64,000 nucleotides of DNA from Pedococcus badiiscoriae (GTDB lineage Bacteria > Actinomycetota > Actinomycetes > Actinomycetales > Dermatophilaceae), in assembly GCF_013408925.1 (NCBI RefSeq), contig NZ_JACCAB010000001.1:1-64000 (forward strand). The letters are read 5' to 3'. Below are positions 26,643 through 35,200 of this stretch, in pieces (within the stretch, counting starts at the first letter, position 1; each line of letters opens with the position of its first letter). The position numbers were made by a program, and so were the translations under genes. The notes beneath the pieces were generated by a model. The model did no database searches. It had not been told where the DNA came from and saw only the letters and a program-made list of their open reading frames with translations.

Positions 26643-26699
26643 TAGCAGGCCCGGACCGCCACTCCGGGCACGAAGCGCACTCTTAGGCAAGGAGCAGGC

Positions 26700-27761
26700 A
26701 TGAGCGCAGTCGCACAGTCGACGCGGGGGTCGACGAAGGGCAAGCCGCCGAAGGAGCGAGGGCTCCATGCGGGCCAGGGCAGGCAGGGACTGCTGCTCGT
26801 GGCCCCCACGCTCGTCTTCCTGGCGATCATCATCATCTACCCGTTGCTCAGGGCCATCTACCTCTCGTTCCAGAAGGACGAGGGGCTCGACCCCGCCACC
26901 AAGCTCTTCGTGTCGGGTGGGAGCGCGGGGCTGTCCAACTACACCCACTGGCTCCTGCAGAAGTGCGGGAACGTCGACTGCCCTCCCGGCACGATCGGCG
27001 CCCTGTTCTACGACGCGCTCTGGGTCACCCTGTTCTTCACCGCGGTCAGTGTGATCATCGAGGTCCTGCTCGGCATCTGGTTCGCGATGATCATGAACCG
27101 CGACTTCAAGGGCCGCGGCCTGGTCCGTGCCGCCATCCTCATCCCGTGGGCGATCCCCACCGCGGTCACCGCCAAGCTGTGGTACTTCATCTTCGCCTAC
27201 GACGGGATCGCGAACCGGCTCCTGGGCGGGGTCGGCATCTCCCCCAGGCTGTGGACCAGCGACCCGTGGTCGGCCAAGTTCGCGATCATCATCGCCGACG
27301 TGTGGAAGACGACGCCCTTCATGGCCCTGCTCATCCTCGCGGGACTCCAGCTGATCCCGGGTGACGTCTACGAGGCAGCGCAGATCGACGGAGCCAGCAA
27401 GTGGCAGACCTTCGTCCGCATCACCCTTCCGCTGGTCAAGGTGCCCCTGATGGTCGCGGTGCTCTTCCGCACGCTCGACGTCCTGCGCATCTACGACCTC
27501 CCCGCGATCCTCACGCAAGGGGCCGGAGGCACGACATCCCTGTCGATGCTGGTCATCAACCAGATCCGCCAGGGCGGGTTCAACAACGCCTCCGCACTGT
27601 CGACCCTCGTCTTCCTCCTCATCGCCTTCACTGCGTTCCTCTTCATCCGGTTCGGCGGCGCCGACGTCATCCAGCGTCCGCCCTCCTCGAAGAAGAAGAA
27701 GGACCAGGAACCCGCTGTCGGCAACCCGGTCGCCGCCAACGCCACCTCGATGGGAGCCTGA
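26700..27761 (+). CDS. Sugar ABC transporter permease (MalF type)
   Basis: Inner-membrane permease of 353 residues with about six membrane helices after a 30-residue polar start. The cytoplasmic EAA loop is seen as YEAAQIDGASKWQTFVRITLP. An insert between helices 1 and 2 contains two cysteines (KCGNVDCPPG). AAGGAG lies upstream of the ATG. No ATP-binding subunit is encoded in the cluster, so a shared MsiK-like ATPase elsewhere is likely, as is common in actinobacteria. Confidence 0.9.
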   Translation: MSAVAQSTRGSTKGKPPKERGLHAGQGRQGLLLVAPTLVFLAIIIIYPLLRAIYLSFQKDEGLDPATKLFVSGGSAGLSNYTHWLLQKCGNVDCPPGTIGALFYDALWVTLFFTAVSVIIEVLLGIWFAMIMNRDFKGRGLVRAAILIPWAIPTAVTAKLWYFIFAYDGIANRLLGGVGISPRLWTSDPWSAKFAIIIADVWKTTPFMALLILAGLQLIPGDVYEAAQIDGASKWQTFVRITLPLVKVPLMVAVLFRTLDVLRIYDLPAILTQGAGGTTSLSMLVINQIRQGGFNNASALSTLVFLLIAFTAFLFIRFGGADVIQRPPSSKKKKDQEPAVGNPVAANATSMGA

Positions 27762-27762
27762 C

Positions 27763-28671
27763 ATGACTGCTGCCACCACCACGACCGCCCCTCCTGCCAG
27801 TGGCCGCACAGAGGCCCAGGAGATCCACTTCAAGAGCGACCGCAACGCCAAGATCCGGATGTACCTCGGGTTGGCCGCTCTGGTCATCTGGGGACTCGCG
27901 CCCTTCTACTGGATGGTCGTCACCGCGTTCCGCGACGTGGGCTACACGTTCGACACCACGCCGTGGCCCACGCACGTCACCCTCGACAACTTCAGGACGG
28001 CCTTCTCCACGGATCGTGGCAACCACTTCGGCGACGCGCTGGTGCACTCGATCATCATCGGTATCGTCACGACGGCTGTGGCCATGCTCGTCGGGGTCTT
28101 CGCGTCGTACGCGCTCGCCCGCCTCAACTTCCCGGGCAAGTACGTGGTCCTCGGGATCATCCTGGGCTCGTCCATGTTCCCCGGAGTCGCACTCGTCACG
28201 CCGCTGTTCAAGCTGTTCGGCGACCTGGGCTGGCTCACCGGCGCGAACTACCAGGCGCTGATCATCCCGAACATCTCCTTCGCCCTGCCGCTGACCATCT
28301 ACACCTTGACGGCCTTCCTGGCCGAGATGCCCTGGGAGCTCGAGGAGTCCGCGCGGATCGACGGCTGCACCCCGGGTCAGGCGTTCCGCAAGATCATGTT
28401 GCCGCTGGCCGCACCCGGCCTGTTCACGACAGCCATCCTGGCCTTCATCGCCAGCTGGAACGAGTACCTGCTGGCCCAGCAGTTCTCGACGAAGCAGACG
28501 CAGACGGTCACGGTCGCGATCGCGGCCTTCACCGGGGCCCAGCCTCACCAGGAGCCCTACACGGCCGTCATGGCAGCCGGAACCATCGTGACCGTCCCGC
28601 TGATCCTCATGGTGCTCGTCTTCCAGCGCGCCATCGTGTCGGGTCTGACGGCGGGGGGTGTGAAGGGCTAG
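27763..28671 (+). CDS. Sugar ABC transporter permease (MalG type)
   Basis: Second permease, 302 residues, starting one base after the MalF-type gene stop. About six membrane helices; the EAA loop is ELEESARIDGCTPGQAFRKI, and FIASWNEYLLAQQF marks the conserved region before the last helices. Together the two permeases form the channel that takes the sugar from the lipoprotein. Confidence 0.92.
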   Translation: MTAATTTTAPPASGRTEAQEIHFKSDRNAKIRMYLGLAALVIWGLAPFYWMVVTAFRDVGYTFDTTPWPTHVTLDNFRTAFSTDRGNHFGDALVHSIIIGIVTTAVAMLVGVFASYALARLNFPGKYVVLGIILGSSMFPGVALVTPLFKLFGDLGWLTGANYQALIIPNISFALPLTIYTLTAFLAEMPWELEESARIDGCTPGQAFRKIMLPLAAPGLFTTAILAFIASWNEYLLAQQFSTKQTQTVTVAIAAFTGAQPHQEPYTAVMAAGTIVTVPLILMVLVFQRAIVSGLTAGGVKG

Positions 28672-28698
28672 GCCCCCGGCCTGCGCCCCTCAGCTCCC

Positions 28699-28923
28699 AT
28701 GGGACTGTTCAACCCCGGTAGCGGCACCGGCGACGTTCGGGCGAGGGCCCAGCGGCTCGACATGCTGCTGGGCATCATCGGGTTCTTCGCATTCATCGCC
28801 ACGATCCAGACGGTCGTGCTGGAGGTCCGTGGGGAGTCGGCGGGCGCGTCCGCCGCGCTCCTCGCGGTCCTCCTGGCGGCCCTCTGGTTCATCTGGCGAC
28901 TGAGGCGGAACACTGGCGTCTAG
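28699..28923 (+). CDS. Small two-helix membrane protein in the sugar transport operon
   Basis: 74 residues with two hydrophobic segments (LLGIIGFFAFIATIQTVVL and ALLAVLLAALWFIW) and a basic end. It lies 27 bases after the MalG-type gene and 20 bases before the LacI gene, so it is part of the operon. I do not recognise the family; it may be an accessory subunit or just a co-transcribed membrane protein. Confidence 0.65.
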   Translation: MGLFNPGSGTGDVRARAQRLDMLLGIIGFFAFIATIQTVVLEVRGESAGASAALLAVLLAALWFIWRLRRNTGV

Positions 28924-28943
28924 ACCTCGAGTGGAGGTGCGAG

Positions 28944-30062
28944 ATCACCACCATCGGCGACGTGGCCAAGGCCGCGGGCGTGTCAGTGGCCACTGTGTCG
29001 CGCGCCCTTCGGGGTGTGGACCGGGTGAGTCCGCGCACCCGCGACCGCGTGCTTGCCGCGGCGACGGAGCTGCACTACGTGGCCTCCCCCGCAGCGACCA
29101 GCCTGGTCTCGGGACGTACCCGCGGGGTGGGGGTCATCACCCCGTACTTCAACCGCTGGTTCTTCGCGACGGTCGTCACCGGCATCGAGAAGGTCCTGCG
29201 TGAGGAGGGGTTCCACGTCCTGCTCTGCGACCTCGAGGGGAGCACCTTCGACACGCGCCTGCCGATCACGCAGACGATGCTCTGGAAGCGCGCCGACGGT
29301 GTGATCATCCTGAACGTGCCGCCGAGGCCCGCGGAACGGTCCCTGCTGGACCGGCTCGGTATGCCGGTGGTGACCGTGGGGAACCGTCAGCCCGGGTGGC
29401 CCTCGGTGCGGATCGACGACCGTGCCGCGATGGGCGTGGCCACGCGCCACGCCATCGAGCTGGGGCACCGCGACATCGGGTATGCCGGCACGGTGCCGGC
29501 CTCGATCACGCACCTGCAGACCCCGTTCGACCGACGTGCCGCCTTCACCACGGTGATGTCCGAGCACGGGCTGGTCTGTCCACCCGAATGGACCCTCGAG
29601 TGTGACTGGACCGCCGCGGGTGCCGCCGAGCACGCCAGCCGGATGTTCGCGCTCCCCCGCATTCCCACGTGCATCGTCGCCGCATCCGACGAGATCGCGT
29701 TCGGCGTGATGAGCGCCGCTCGACGCCATGGCCTGCGGGTGCCCCAGGACGTGTCGGTCATCGGGATCGACGACCACGTGCACGCGGAGATCTTCGACCT
29801 CACCACCGTCCGGCAGGACGTCGAGGCCCAGGGGCGCAGGGCGGGCCGGATCATGCTCGAGGCGCTGCACGGCCGCGCAGCCGACACCGTCGTCGACGAC
29901 GTCCTCGACGTCGAGCTCGTCGTCCGCGGCTCGACCGGCCCTCCGCGGATGGTCCCGGCGGACGCCCCGGGTGCCACGGGCGCCACGAGCGCCGCGGACG
30001 CCTTGGGCGCCACGAGCGCCGCGCGGCAGGCCCCGAAGCCCGCCCTCCAGGCCACGAGCTAG
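28944..30062 (+). CDS. LacI-family transcriptional regulator with apparent ATC start
   Basis: Repressor of 372 residues: DNA-binding helix-turn-helix (TTIGDVAKAAGVSVATVSRALRG), hinge, and a periplasmic-binding-like sugar sensor domain (GVGVITPYFNRWFFATVV, CIVAASDEIAFGVMSAARR). It should bind the palindrome at 25221-25232 and release it with the transported sugar. The conserved N-terminus TTIGDV lies upstream of the first normal in-frame start (GTG at 28962). The codon where family members have ATG is ATC (28944), with GGAGG seven bases before it. The C-terminus is a 35-residue Ala/Thr/Gly low-complexity tail with a repeated GATSAA. Confidence 0.82.
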   Translation: MTTIGDVAKAAGVSVATVSRALRGVDRVSPRTRDRVLAAATELHYVASPAATSLVSGRTRGVGVITPYFNRWFFATVVTGIEKVLREEGFHVLLCDLEGSTFDTRLPITQTMLWKRADGVIILNVPPRPAERSLLDRLGMPVVTVGNRQPGWPSVRIDDRAAMGVATRHAIELGHRDIGYAGTVPASITHLQTPFDRRAAFTTVMSEHGLVCPPEWTLECDWTAAGAAEHASRMFALPRIPTCIVAASDEIAFGVMSAARRHGLRVPQDVSVIGIDDHVHAEIFDLTTVRQDVEAQGRRAGRIMLEALHGRAADTVVDDVLDVELVVRGSTGPPRMVPADAPGATGATSAADALGATSAARQAPKPALQATS

Positions 30063-30085
30063 TCGGCGCGCGCCGCCCGGACGGT

Positions 30086-30108
30086 CCTTGCTCGGCTTTC
30101 GAGCAGGG
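30086..30108. terminator. Stem-loop between lacI and parE
   Basis: CCTTGCTCG (30086-30094) pairs with CGAGCAGGG (30100-30108), with one mismatch, around a GCTTT loop. It lies in the 49-bp spacer between two convergent genes and may end transcription in both directions. Confidence 0.6.
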
Positions 30109-30111
30109 CGG

Positions 30112-32259
30112 TCAGGCGTCGATGCGCTCGCGGTCCAGGCCGGCTGCGGAGTCGACGATGAAGTCCTTGCGGGGTGCCACGTCGTTACCCATGAGCAGCT
30201 CGAAGACGCGCTCGGCCGCCTCCGCATCACGCAGGGTCACCTTGCGCAGGGTGCGGTGCCGCGGGTCCATGGTCGTCTCCGCGAGCTGGTCGGCATCCAT
30301 CTCCCCGAGTCCCTTGTAGCGCTGCAGCGGCTGCTTGATGTTCTTGCCCCGCTTGCCCAGCGACGCCATCGTCGTGCGCATCTCCTTCTCGGAGTAGGTG
30401 TAGATGAGCTCGTTCTTCTTTGAACCGGGGTTGATGACCTCGATGCGGTGCAACGGGGGCACGGCGGCATACACCCGCCCGGCCTCGACGAGGGGACGCA
30501 TGTAGCGGAAGAAGAGGGTGAGCAGCAGCGTGCGGATGTGGGCGCCGTCGACGTCGGCGTCGGTCATGATGATGACCTTGCCGTACCGGGCCACGTCGAG
30601 GTCGAACGACCGGCCGGAGCCGGCACCGATCACCTGGATGATGGCGGCGCACTCGGCGTTCTTGAGCATGTCCGAGACCGAGGCCTTCTGGACGTTGAGG
30701 ATCTTGCCGCGGATCGGCAGCAGCGCCTGGTAGTCGCTCGAGCGGGCCAGCTTCGCGGTGCCGAGGGCGCTGTCGCCCTCGACGATGAACAGCTCGGACC
30801 GCTCGACGTCGGTGGAGCGGCAGTCGGCGAGCTTGGCCGGCAGGCTGCTGGTCTCGAGGGCGTTCTTGCGACGCTGGGTCTCCTTGTGCAGCCGCGCGCT
30901 GATCCGCGACTTCATCTCGGAGACGACCTTCTCGAGCAGCAGTGCCGCCTGGGCCTTCTCGCCCCGCTTGCTCGAGGTGATCCGAGCCGTCAGCTCCTGC
31001 TCGACGACCTTGGCGACGATGGCCCGGACGGCGTTGGTGCCGAGCACCTCCTTGGTCTGGCCCTCGAACTGCGGCTCGGCCAGACGCACCGTCACGACCG
31101 CCGTGAGGCCGGCGAGCACGTCGTCCTTCTCGGGCTTGTCGCTGCCGACCTTGAGGCGGCGGCTGTTGACCTCGAGCTGCTTGCGGAACACCTTGAGCAG
31201 CGCCTGCTCGAAGCCGGCGAGGTGGGTGCCGCCCTTGGGCGTGGAGATGATGTTGACGAAGGAGCTCACCTTCGCGTCGTAGCCGGTCCCCCAGCGGACC
31301 GCGATGTCGACCCCGCACTCGCGCTCGACCTCGGTGGGTGACATGTGGCCCTGGGCGTCGAGGACGGGCACGGTCTCGGTGAAGGTGCCGGTGCCCTGCA
31401 GCCGCCACACGTCGGTCACGGGCGCGTCGGGAGCCAGGAACTCGACGAACTCGGAGATGCCGCCGTCGTGCACCAACGTCTCGATGTGGGTCGCCGACTC
31501 CCCCGCGGTGCCCGGCTTGCGTCGCTCGTCGCGGATGACGAGGGTCAGGCCGGGGATGAGGAAGGAGGTCTGGCGCGCCCGCGAGATCAGGCCGTCGTAG
31601 TCGAACTCGGCGTCCTTGAGGAAGATCTGCTCGTCTGCCCAGTACCGGATCCGGCTCCCGGTGACGCCGCGCTTGGCCTTGCCGACGACCGCCAGCTCGC
31701 TGGTCCGCTCGTAGGGCGTGAACTCGTGGTCGGGCGCCTTGTCGTCGGTCGCGACGTCCGGGAAGTAGCCGGGCTCGCCGCGTCGGAAGCTCATGGCGTA
31801 CGTGTTGCCGCCGCGGTCCACCTCCACGTCGAGGCGGGCGGAGACGGCGTTGACGACCGACGCGCCGACGCCGTGCAGGCCACCCGAGGCGGTGTACGAG
31901 CCGCCGCCGAACTTGCCTCCCGCGTGCAGCTTGGTGAACACCACCTCGACACCGGTCAGGCCGGTCCGGGGCTCGATGTCCACGGGGATACCGCGTCCGT
32001 TGTCGCGCACCTCCACGGAGCCGTCGCGGTAGAGGATCACCTCGATCCGGTCGCAGACGCCGGCCAGGGCCTCGTCCACCGCGTTGTCGATGATCTCCCA
32101 GAGGCAGTGCATGAGCCCGCGGCCGTCGGTCGAGCCGATGTACATCCCCGGACGTTTGCGGACCGCCTCCAGACCCTCGAGGACCTGCAGGTGGTGTGCG
32201 CTGTAGTCCGAGGTCGACTTGGTGGTCGCGGCCTTCTTGGCAGTGGTGGCGGTGGCCAA
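30112..32259 (-). CDS. parE: DNA topoisomerase IV subunit B
   Basis: ATPase subunit of topoisomerase IV, 715 residues. GHKL ATPase features: VRKRPGMYIGSTD, EIIDNAVDEALAG, DNGRGIPVD and GGLHGVGASVVNA. The TOPRIM domain has FIVEGDSALGTAK and MTDADVDGAHI, and the C-terminus has QRYKGLGEMDADQL. Together with parC at 21692-24139 it forms the decatenating enzyme. TTG start at 32259, preceded by AGGA, follows an Ala/Thr/Lys-rich N-terminal extension typical of actinobacterial ParE. Confidence 0.9.
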   Translation of the reverse strand: MATATTAKKAATTKSTSDYSAHHLQVLEGLEAVRKRPGMYIGSTDGRGLMHCLWEIIDNAVDEALAGVCDRIEVILYRDGSVEVRDNGRGIPVDIEPRTGLTGVEVVFTKLHAGGKFGGGSYTASGGLHGVGASVVNAVSARLDVEVDRGGNTYAMSFRRGEPGYFPDVATDDKAPDHEFTPYERTSELAVVGKAKRGVTGSRIRYWADEQIFLKDAEFDYDGLISRARQTSFLIPGLTLVIRDERRKPGTAGESATHIETLVHDGGISEFVEFLAPDAPVTDVWRLQGTGTFTETVPVLDAQGHMSPTEVERECGVDIAVRWGTGYDAKVSSFVNIISTPKGGTHLAGFEQALLKVFRKQLEVNSRRLKVGSDKPEKDDVLAGLTAVVTVRLAEPQFEGQTKEVLGTNAVRAIVAKVVEQELTARITSSKRGEKAQAALLLEKVVSEMKSRISARLHKETQRRKNALETSSLPAKLADCRSTDVERSELFIVEGDSALGTAKLARSSDYQALLPIRGKILNVQKASVSDMLKNAECAAIIQVIGAGSGRSFDLDVARYGKVIIMTDADVDGAHIRTLLLTLFFRYMRPLVEAGRVYAAVPPLHRIEVINPGSKKNELIYTYSEKEMRTTMASLGKRGKNIKQPLQRYKGLGEMDADQLAETTMDPRHRTLRKVTLRDAEAAERVFELLMGNDVAPRKDFIVDSAAGLDRERIDA

Positions 32260-32486
32260 CTGTCCTGTGCTCCTGTGGTGGGTTCTGGCGGCCCCCGTGC
32301 TCACGGAGGGTGGCCCCCACGCTATCCCGGCGACCCGGGCACCCCGCGCAGGCACGCGGCACACCCGCTCCACGTCCCTGCGGGGGCGAATTCCCATCCA
32401 CCGGACACCCGACCTACGAATCACCCATTGCGACATGAGATGACACACATGGCGACCCAATACCCGTGGGGAAGAACGAGGCGTGC

Positions 32487-32500
32487 TTGACTGTTGTCAA
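32487..32500. promoter_or_regulatory. Short palindrome with -35-like TTGAC upstream of the DUF7455 gene
   Basis: TTGACTGTTGTCAA has 5-bp arms around TGTT and lies 42 bp before the DUF7455 start, in the 282-bp divergent spacer to parE. The left arm could be a -35 hexamer; the symmetry suggests a possible operator. Confidence 0.35.
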
Positions 32501-32541
32501 CGGCACGACGCGCCCCCGGGCGCAACGAAAGGAAGGCTGAC

Positions 32542-32763
32542 GTGACCACTGCACTGGCACCCTCATTGAACGCGGCCGACCGCTGCGACCGTTGCGGCGC
32601 CCAGGCCTACGTGCGCGCTCGCCTTCACGCTGGTGGCGAGCTGCTGTTCTGCGCGCACCACGGACGCGAGCACCTGCCCAAGCTGCGCGAGCACGCCGAC
32701 ATCCAGGACGAGACCGAGCGGCTCCAGGAGACGCCCCCGGTCGCTGCCCTCGAGGAGCGGTAG
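32542..32763 (+). CDS. DUF7455 small zinc-binding-like protein
   Basis: 73-residue protein conserved upstream of parE in actinobacteria. Contains DRCDRCGAQAYVRA and ELLFCAHHGREHLPKL, a Cys2-CysHis arrangement fitting one zinc ion. AAAGGAAGG lies before the GTG start. Function is unknown; the conserved location near parE and, in other genomes, the principal sigma gene hints at a housekeeping role. Confidence 0.8.
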   Translation: MTTALAPSLNAADRCDRCGAQAYVRARLHAGGELLFCAHHGREHLPKLREHADIQDETERLQETPPVAALEER

Positions 32764-32787
32764 GAAAGCCGCCGCGGACCTCCCGCC

Positions 32788-33273
32788 GTGGAGGCCACTG
32801 TCTGGGTCCCCGCCGTCCTGATCCTGATCGGGATGGTGGGGATCGTCATTCCCGTCATCCCCGGCCTGGCGCTGTGCCTGGCCGGCGTGCTCGTGTGGGC
32901 CATCGACACGAGCAGCACGCTCGGCTGGTCGGTGTTCGCGCTCTGCGCGGTCCTCTACCTCGCCGGGCTGGCGCTGCAGTATGCCGTGCCCGGCCGGCGG
33001 CTGCGCGAGGCCGGCGTCCGCACGTCGACCCTCGTCCTCGCGGTGCTGCTGGCCGTCGTGGGGTTCTTCGTCATCCCCGTGGTCGGTGCGGCGATCGGGT
33101 TCGTGCTCGGGATCTACCTCGTGGAGCTGGGCCACTCCCGGGACCGCGTCGGAGCCTGGACCTCGACAAAGGCCGCACTGAAGGCGGTGTTCCTGTCGAT
33201 GGGGATCGAGCTGCTCGCAGCCCTCGCCATTGCGACGACCTGGATCGTCGGCGTGCTGGTCAGCAGGGCCTGA
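32788..33273 (+). CDS. DUF456 membrane protein
   Basis: 161-residue protein with about five membrane helices, beginning WVPAVLILIGMVGIVIPVIPG, which is the conserved DUF456 glycine-rich first hairpin. The third quarter (GAAIGFVLGIYLVELG) repeats the glycine-zipper pattern. GTG start. Function unknown. It lies 24 bp after the DUF7455 gene and may be co-transcribed. Confidence 0.85.
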   Translation: MEATVWVPAVLILIGMVGIVIPVIPGLALCLAGVLVWAIDTSSTLGWSVFALCAVLYLAGLALQYAVPGRRLREAGVRTSTLVLAVLLAVVGFFVIPVVGAAIGFVLGIYLVELGHSRDRVGAWTSTKAALKAVFLSMGIELLAALAIATTWIVGVLVSRA

Positions 33274-33316
33274 GGTCCCGCTCCCGTCTCCCCTACGCGC
33301 TCAGCAGCCGTCGCGC

Positions 33317-33718
33317 TCAGAAGCCGTCGTCGCGCCGGCGGTCCCAGCGCTCCTCGATGCGGTGCATGAACGAGCCACCCGAGCGGGGGGTCTTCGACTT
33401 GGTCGGGGTGGCTCGACGCACCGTGCCATCGGGCTGGACGGTGCCGAGGGCCGCCTTGCGGCGCGGCGGCGTCAGCGCGAAGGCGACCGCACCGACCATC
33501 AACGCGAAGCCGATCGCGCCGATCCACATCGTGGTGTTCACGCCGACCAGGACGAGGGCCAGACCGGCCACGACCCCCACCACTCCGACAGCCATCCGCC
33601 GACGCGCCGAGGCACGCGCGCCAGCGCCCTGCATCTGCGACGCGAACTTGGGGTCCTCGGCATACAGCGCCTGCTCCATCTGCGAAAGCAGCTGCTGTTC
33701 GTGCTCGGAGAGCGGCAC
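33317..33718 (-). CDS. DUF3040 membrane protein
   Basis: 133-residue protein of the DUF3040 family: start PLSEHEQQLLSQMEQALYAEDPKF is shortened here to its first part PLSEHEQQLLSQME, followed by two membrane helices (GVVGVVAGLALVLVGV and WIGAIGFALMVGAVAFAL) and a basic tail. AGGAGG lies five bases before the GTG. In actinobacteria this family usually sits next to mraZ and the division cluster or dinB, as here. Function unknown. Confidence 0.85.
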   Translation of the reverse strand: MPLSEHEQQLLSQMEQALYAEDPKFASQMQGAGARASARRRMAVGVVGVVAGLALVLVGVNTTMWIGAIGFALMVGAVAFALTPPRRKAALGTVQPDGTVRRATPTKSKTPRSGGSFMHRIEERWDRRRDDGF

Positions 33719-33850
33719 GGTGACCTCCTGACGTTCGGCGTGCACCCACTAAACGCATCAGGCCACCAAATCGTTGCCCGCGGGGAGCATCGTTGCCGGT
33801 CAGTGGCCATCCGCTGACTTCTTCAGGATATGTCGCGACGCGTGGTTGCA

Positions 33851-35182
33851 CTACCCGTGGGCCGGGCCGGGTCTGGGCTGATCGCGATCTTTGTCCCCTC
33901 CGCCGTCACGGGGCCTGTCGCGGGGCCTGTCGCGGGGCCTGTCACGCTGTTTTGCCTGGTCACGGTCGGGGATCAGGCTCGCCGGTCGCACGCTGCCGGC
34001 GCCGAAACGCGCACTGGCCCGGTCGACGGCCCGGTCGGCGTCCCGCCAGCCGTGGTCCGGCTCGTCCAGGGTGCCCTGGATGGGCGCACCCACGCTCTCG
34101 ACGAGGCCCTCCATGCGCACCCCGACCAAGCGGATCCGGGCCCGCTGCAGCCCCAGCGCGTCGTAGAGGCTCTTGGCGGTGTCGAAGATCTCGCGGCTCA
34201 CGTCGGTGGGGTCACGCAGCGTCCGGCTGCGGGTGATGGTGGTGAAGTCGGAGAACCGCACCTTGATCGAGACGGTGCGGCCGAGCACGCCAGCCGACCG
34301 GACCCGCGCCGCGGTGCGGTCGCTCAGCTTGAGCAGCTGCCGGTGGATGTATGCCGGGTCGTCGACGTCGAACTCGAACGTCTCGTCCGAGCCGATGCTG
34401 CGTTCGCGGCGCTGGGTCTCGACGTGGCGCGGGTCGCGGCCCCAGGCCAGGTCGTGCAGGTGCGGCCCCGCACTCTCGCCGAGGGCCCGGCGCAGCGTGT
34501 CCAGGGGTGTGTGGGCGATGTCGGCGACCGTGTGCAGCCCGAGGCGCAGCAGCGTCTCCTCGGTCTTGTCCCCCACTCCCCACAGGGCGCCGACGGGGAG
34601 CTGCTGGACGAAGGTGACCACCTCGTCGCGAGGCACGACGACCATGCCGTCCGGCTTGGCCAGTCCCGAGGCGAGCTTGGCGACGAACTTCGTGGGGGCG
34701 ACGCCCACCGAGCAGGTGATCCCCTGTTCGTCATGAACCGTGTCGCGGATGAGCTGGCCGATCTTCGCGGGGCTGCCCAGCCTGCGCACCGACCCGGACA
34801 CGTCGAGGAATGCCTCGTCGAGGGAGAGCGGCTCCACCACCGGGGTGATGGTCTCGAAGGTCGCCATGACGGCGGCCGAGATCTGGCTGTAGAGGTGGTG
34901 GTCGGGGGCGATGACGGTCGCTGTGGGACACAGCCGCCGCGCGCGCGACATGGGCATCGCCGAGGCCACGCCGAACTTCCGGGCCTCGTAGGTGGCCGAG
35001 AGGACGACGCCGCGGTTGCCACCACCGCCGATGATGACGGGGGTGCCCACGAGCTCGGGGCGGCTGAGCAGCGACGCCGAGGCGAAGAACGCGTCCATGT
35101 CGACGTGCAGGACGGTGCACCCGGTGTCGTCGGGTGGGTGCTCCGCCCCACGCTGCGGGAGCGCGTACTGGCGCCGGCTCAT
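33851..35182 (-). CDS. dinB: DNA polymerase IV
   Basis: Y-family translesion polymerase of 443 residues. Catalytic motifs: HVDMDAFFAS (first metal Asp) and EPLSLDEAFLDV (second Asp-Glu), then TCSVGVAPTKFVAKLAS, the helix-hairpin-helix LWGVGDKTEETL and a little-finger domain. The last 45 residues are a charged tail built on repeated Arg-Asp-Arg-Pro, encoded by a 12-bp tandem repeat. No SOS box is visible upstream. No clear beta-clamp motif is seen at the C-terminus. Confidence 0.92.
   Translation of the reverse strand: MSRRQYALPQRGAEHPPDDTGCTVLHVDMDAFFASASLLSRPELVGTPVIIGGGGNRGVVLSATYEARKFGVASAMPMSRARRLCPTATVIAPDHHLYSQISAAVMATFETITPVVEPLSLDEAFLDVSGSVRRLGSPAKIGQLIRDTVHDEQGITCSVGVAPTKFVAKLASGLAKPDGMVVVPRDEVVTFVQQLPVGALWGVGDKTEETLLRLGLHTVADIAHTPLDTLRRALGESAGPHLHDLAWGRDPRHVETQRRERSIGSDETFEFDVDDPAYIHRQLLKLSDRTAARVRSAGVLGRTVSIKVRFSDFTTITRSRTLRDPTDVSREIFDTAKSLYDALGLQRARIRLVGVRMEGLVESVGAPIQGTLDEPDHGWRDADRAVDRASARFGAGSVRPASLIPDRDQAKQRDRPRDRPRDRPRDGGGDKDRDQPRPGPAHG
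33904..33943. repeat. 12-bp tandem repeat in the dinB 3' end
   Basis: The unit GGGGCCTGTCGC is present about three times, in frame, and encodes Arg-Asp-Arg-Pro repeats in the tail of DNA polymerase IV. Confidence 0.85.
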
Positions 35183-35200
35183 CGGTGGCCCCGGGCTGCC

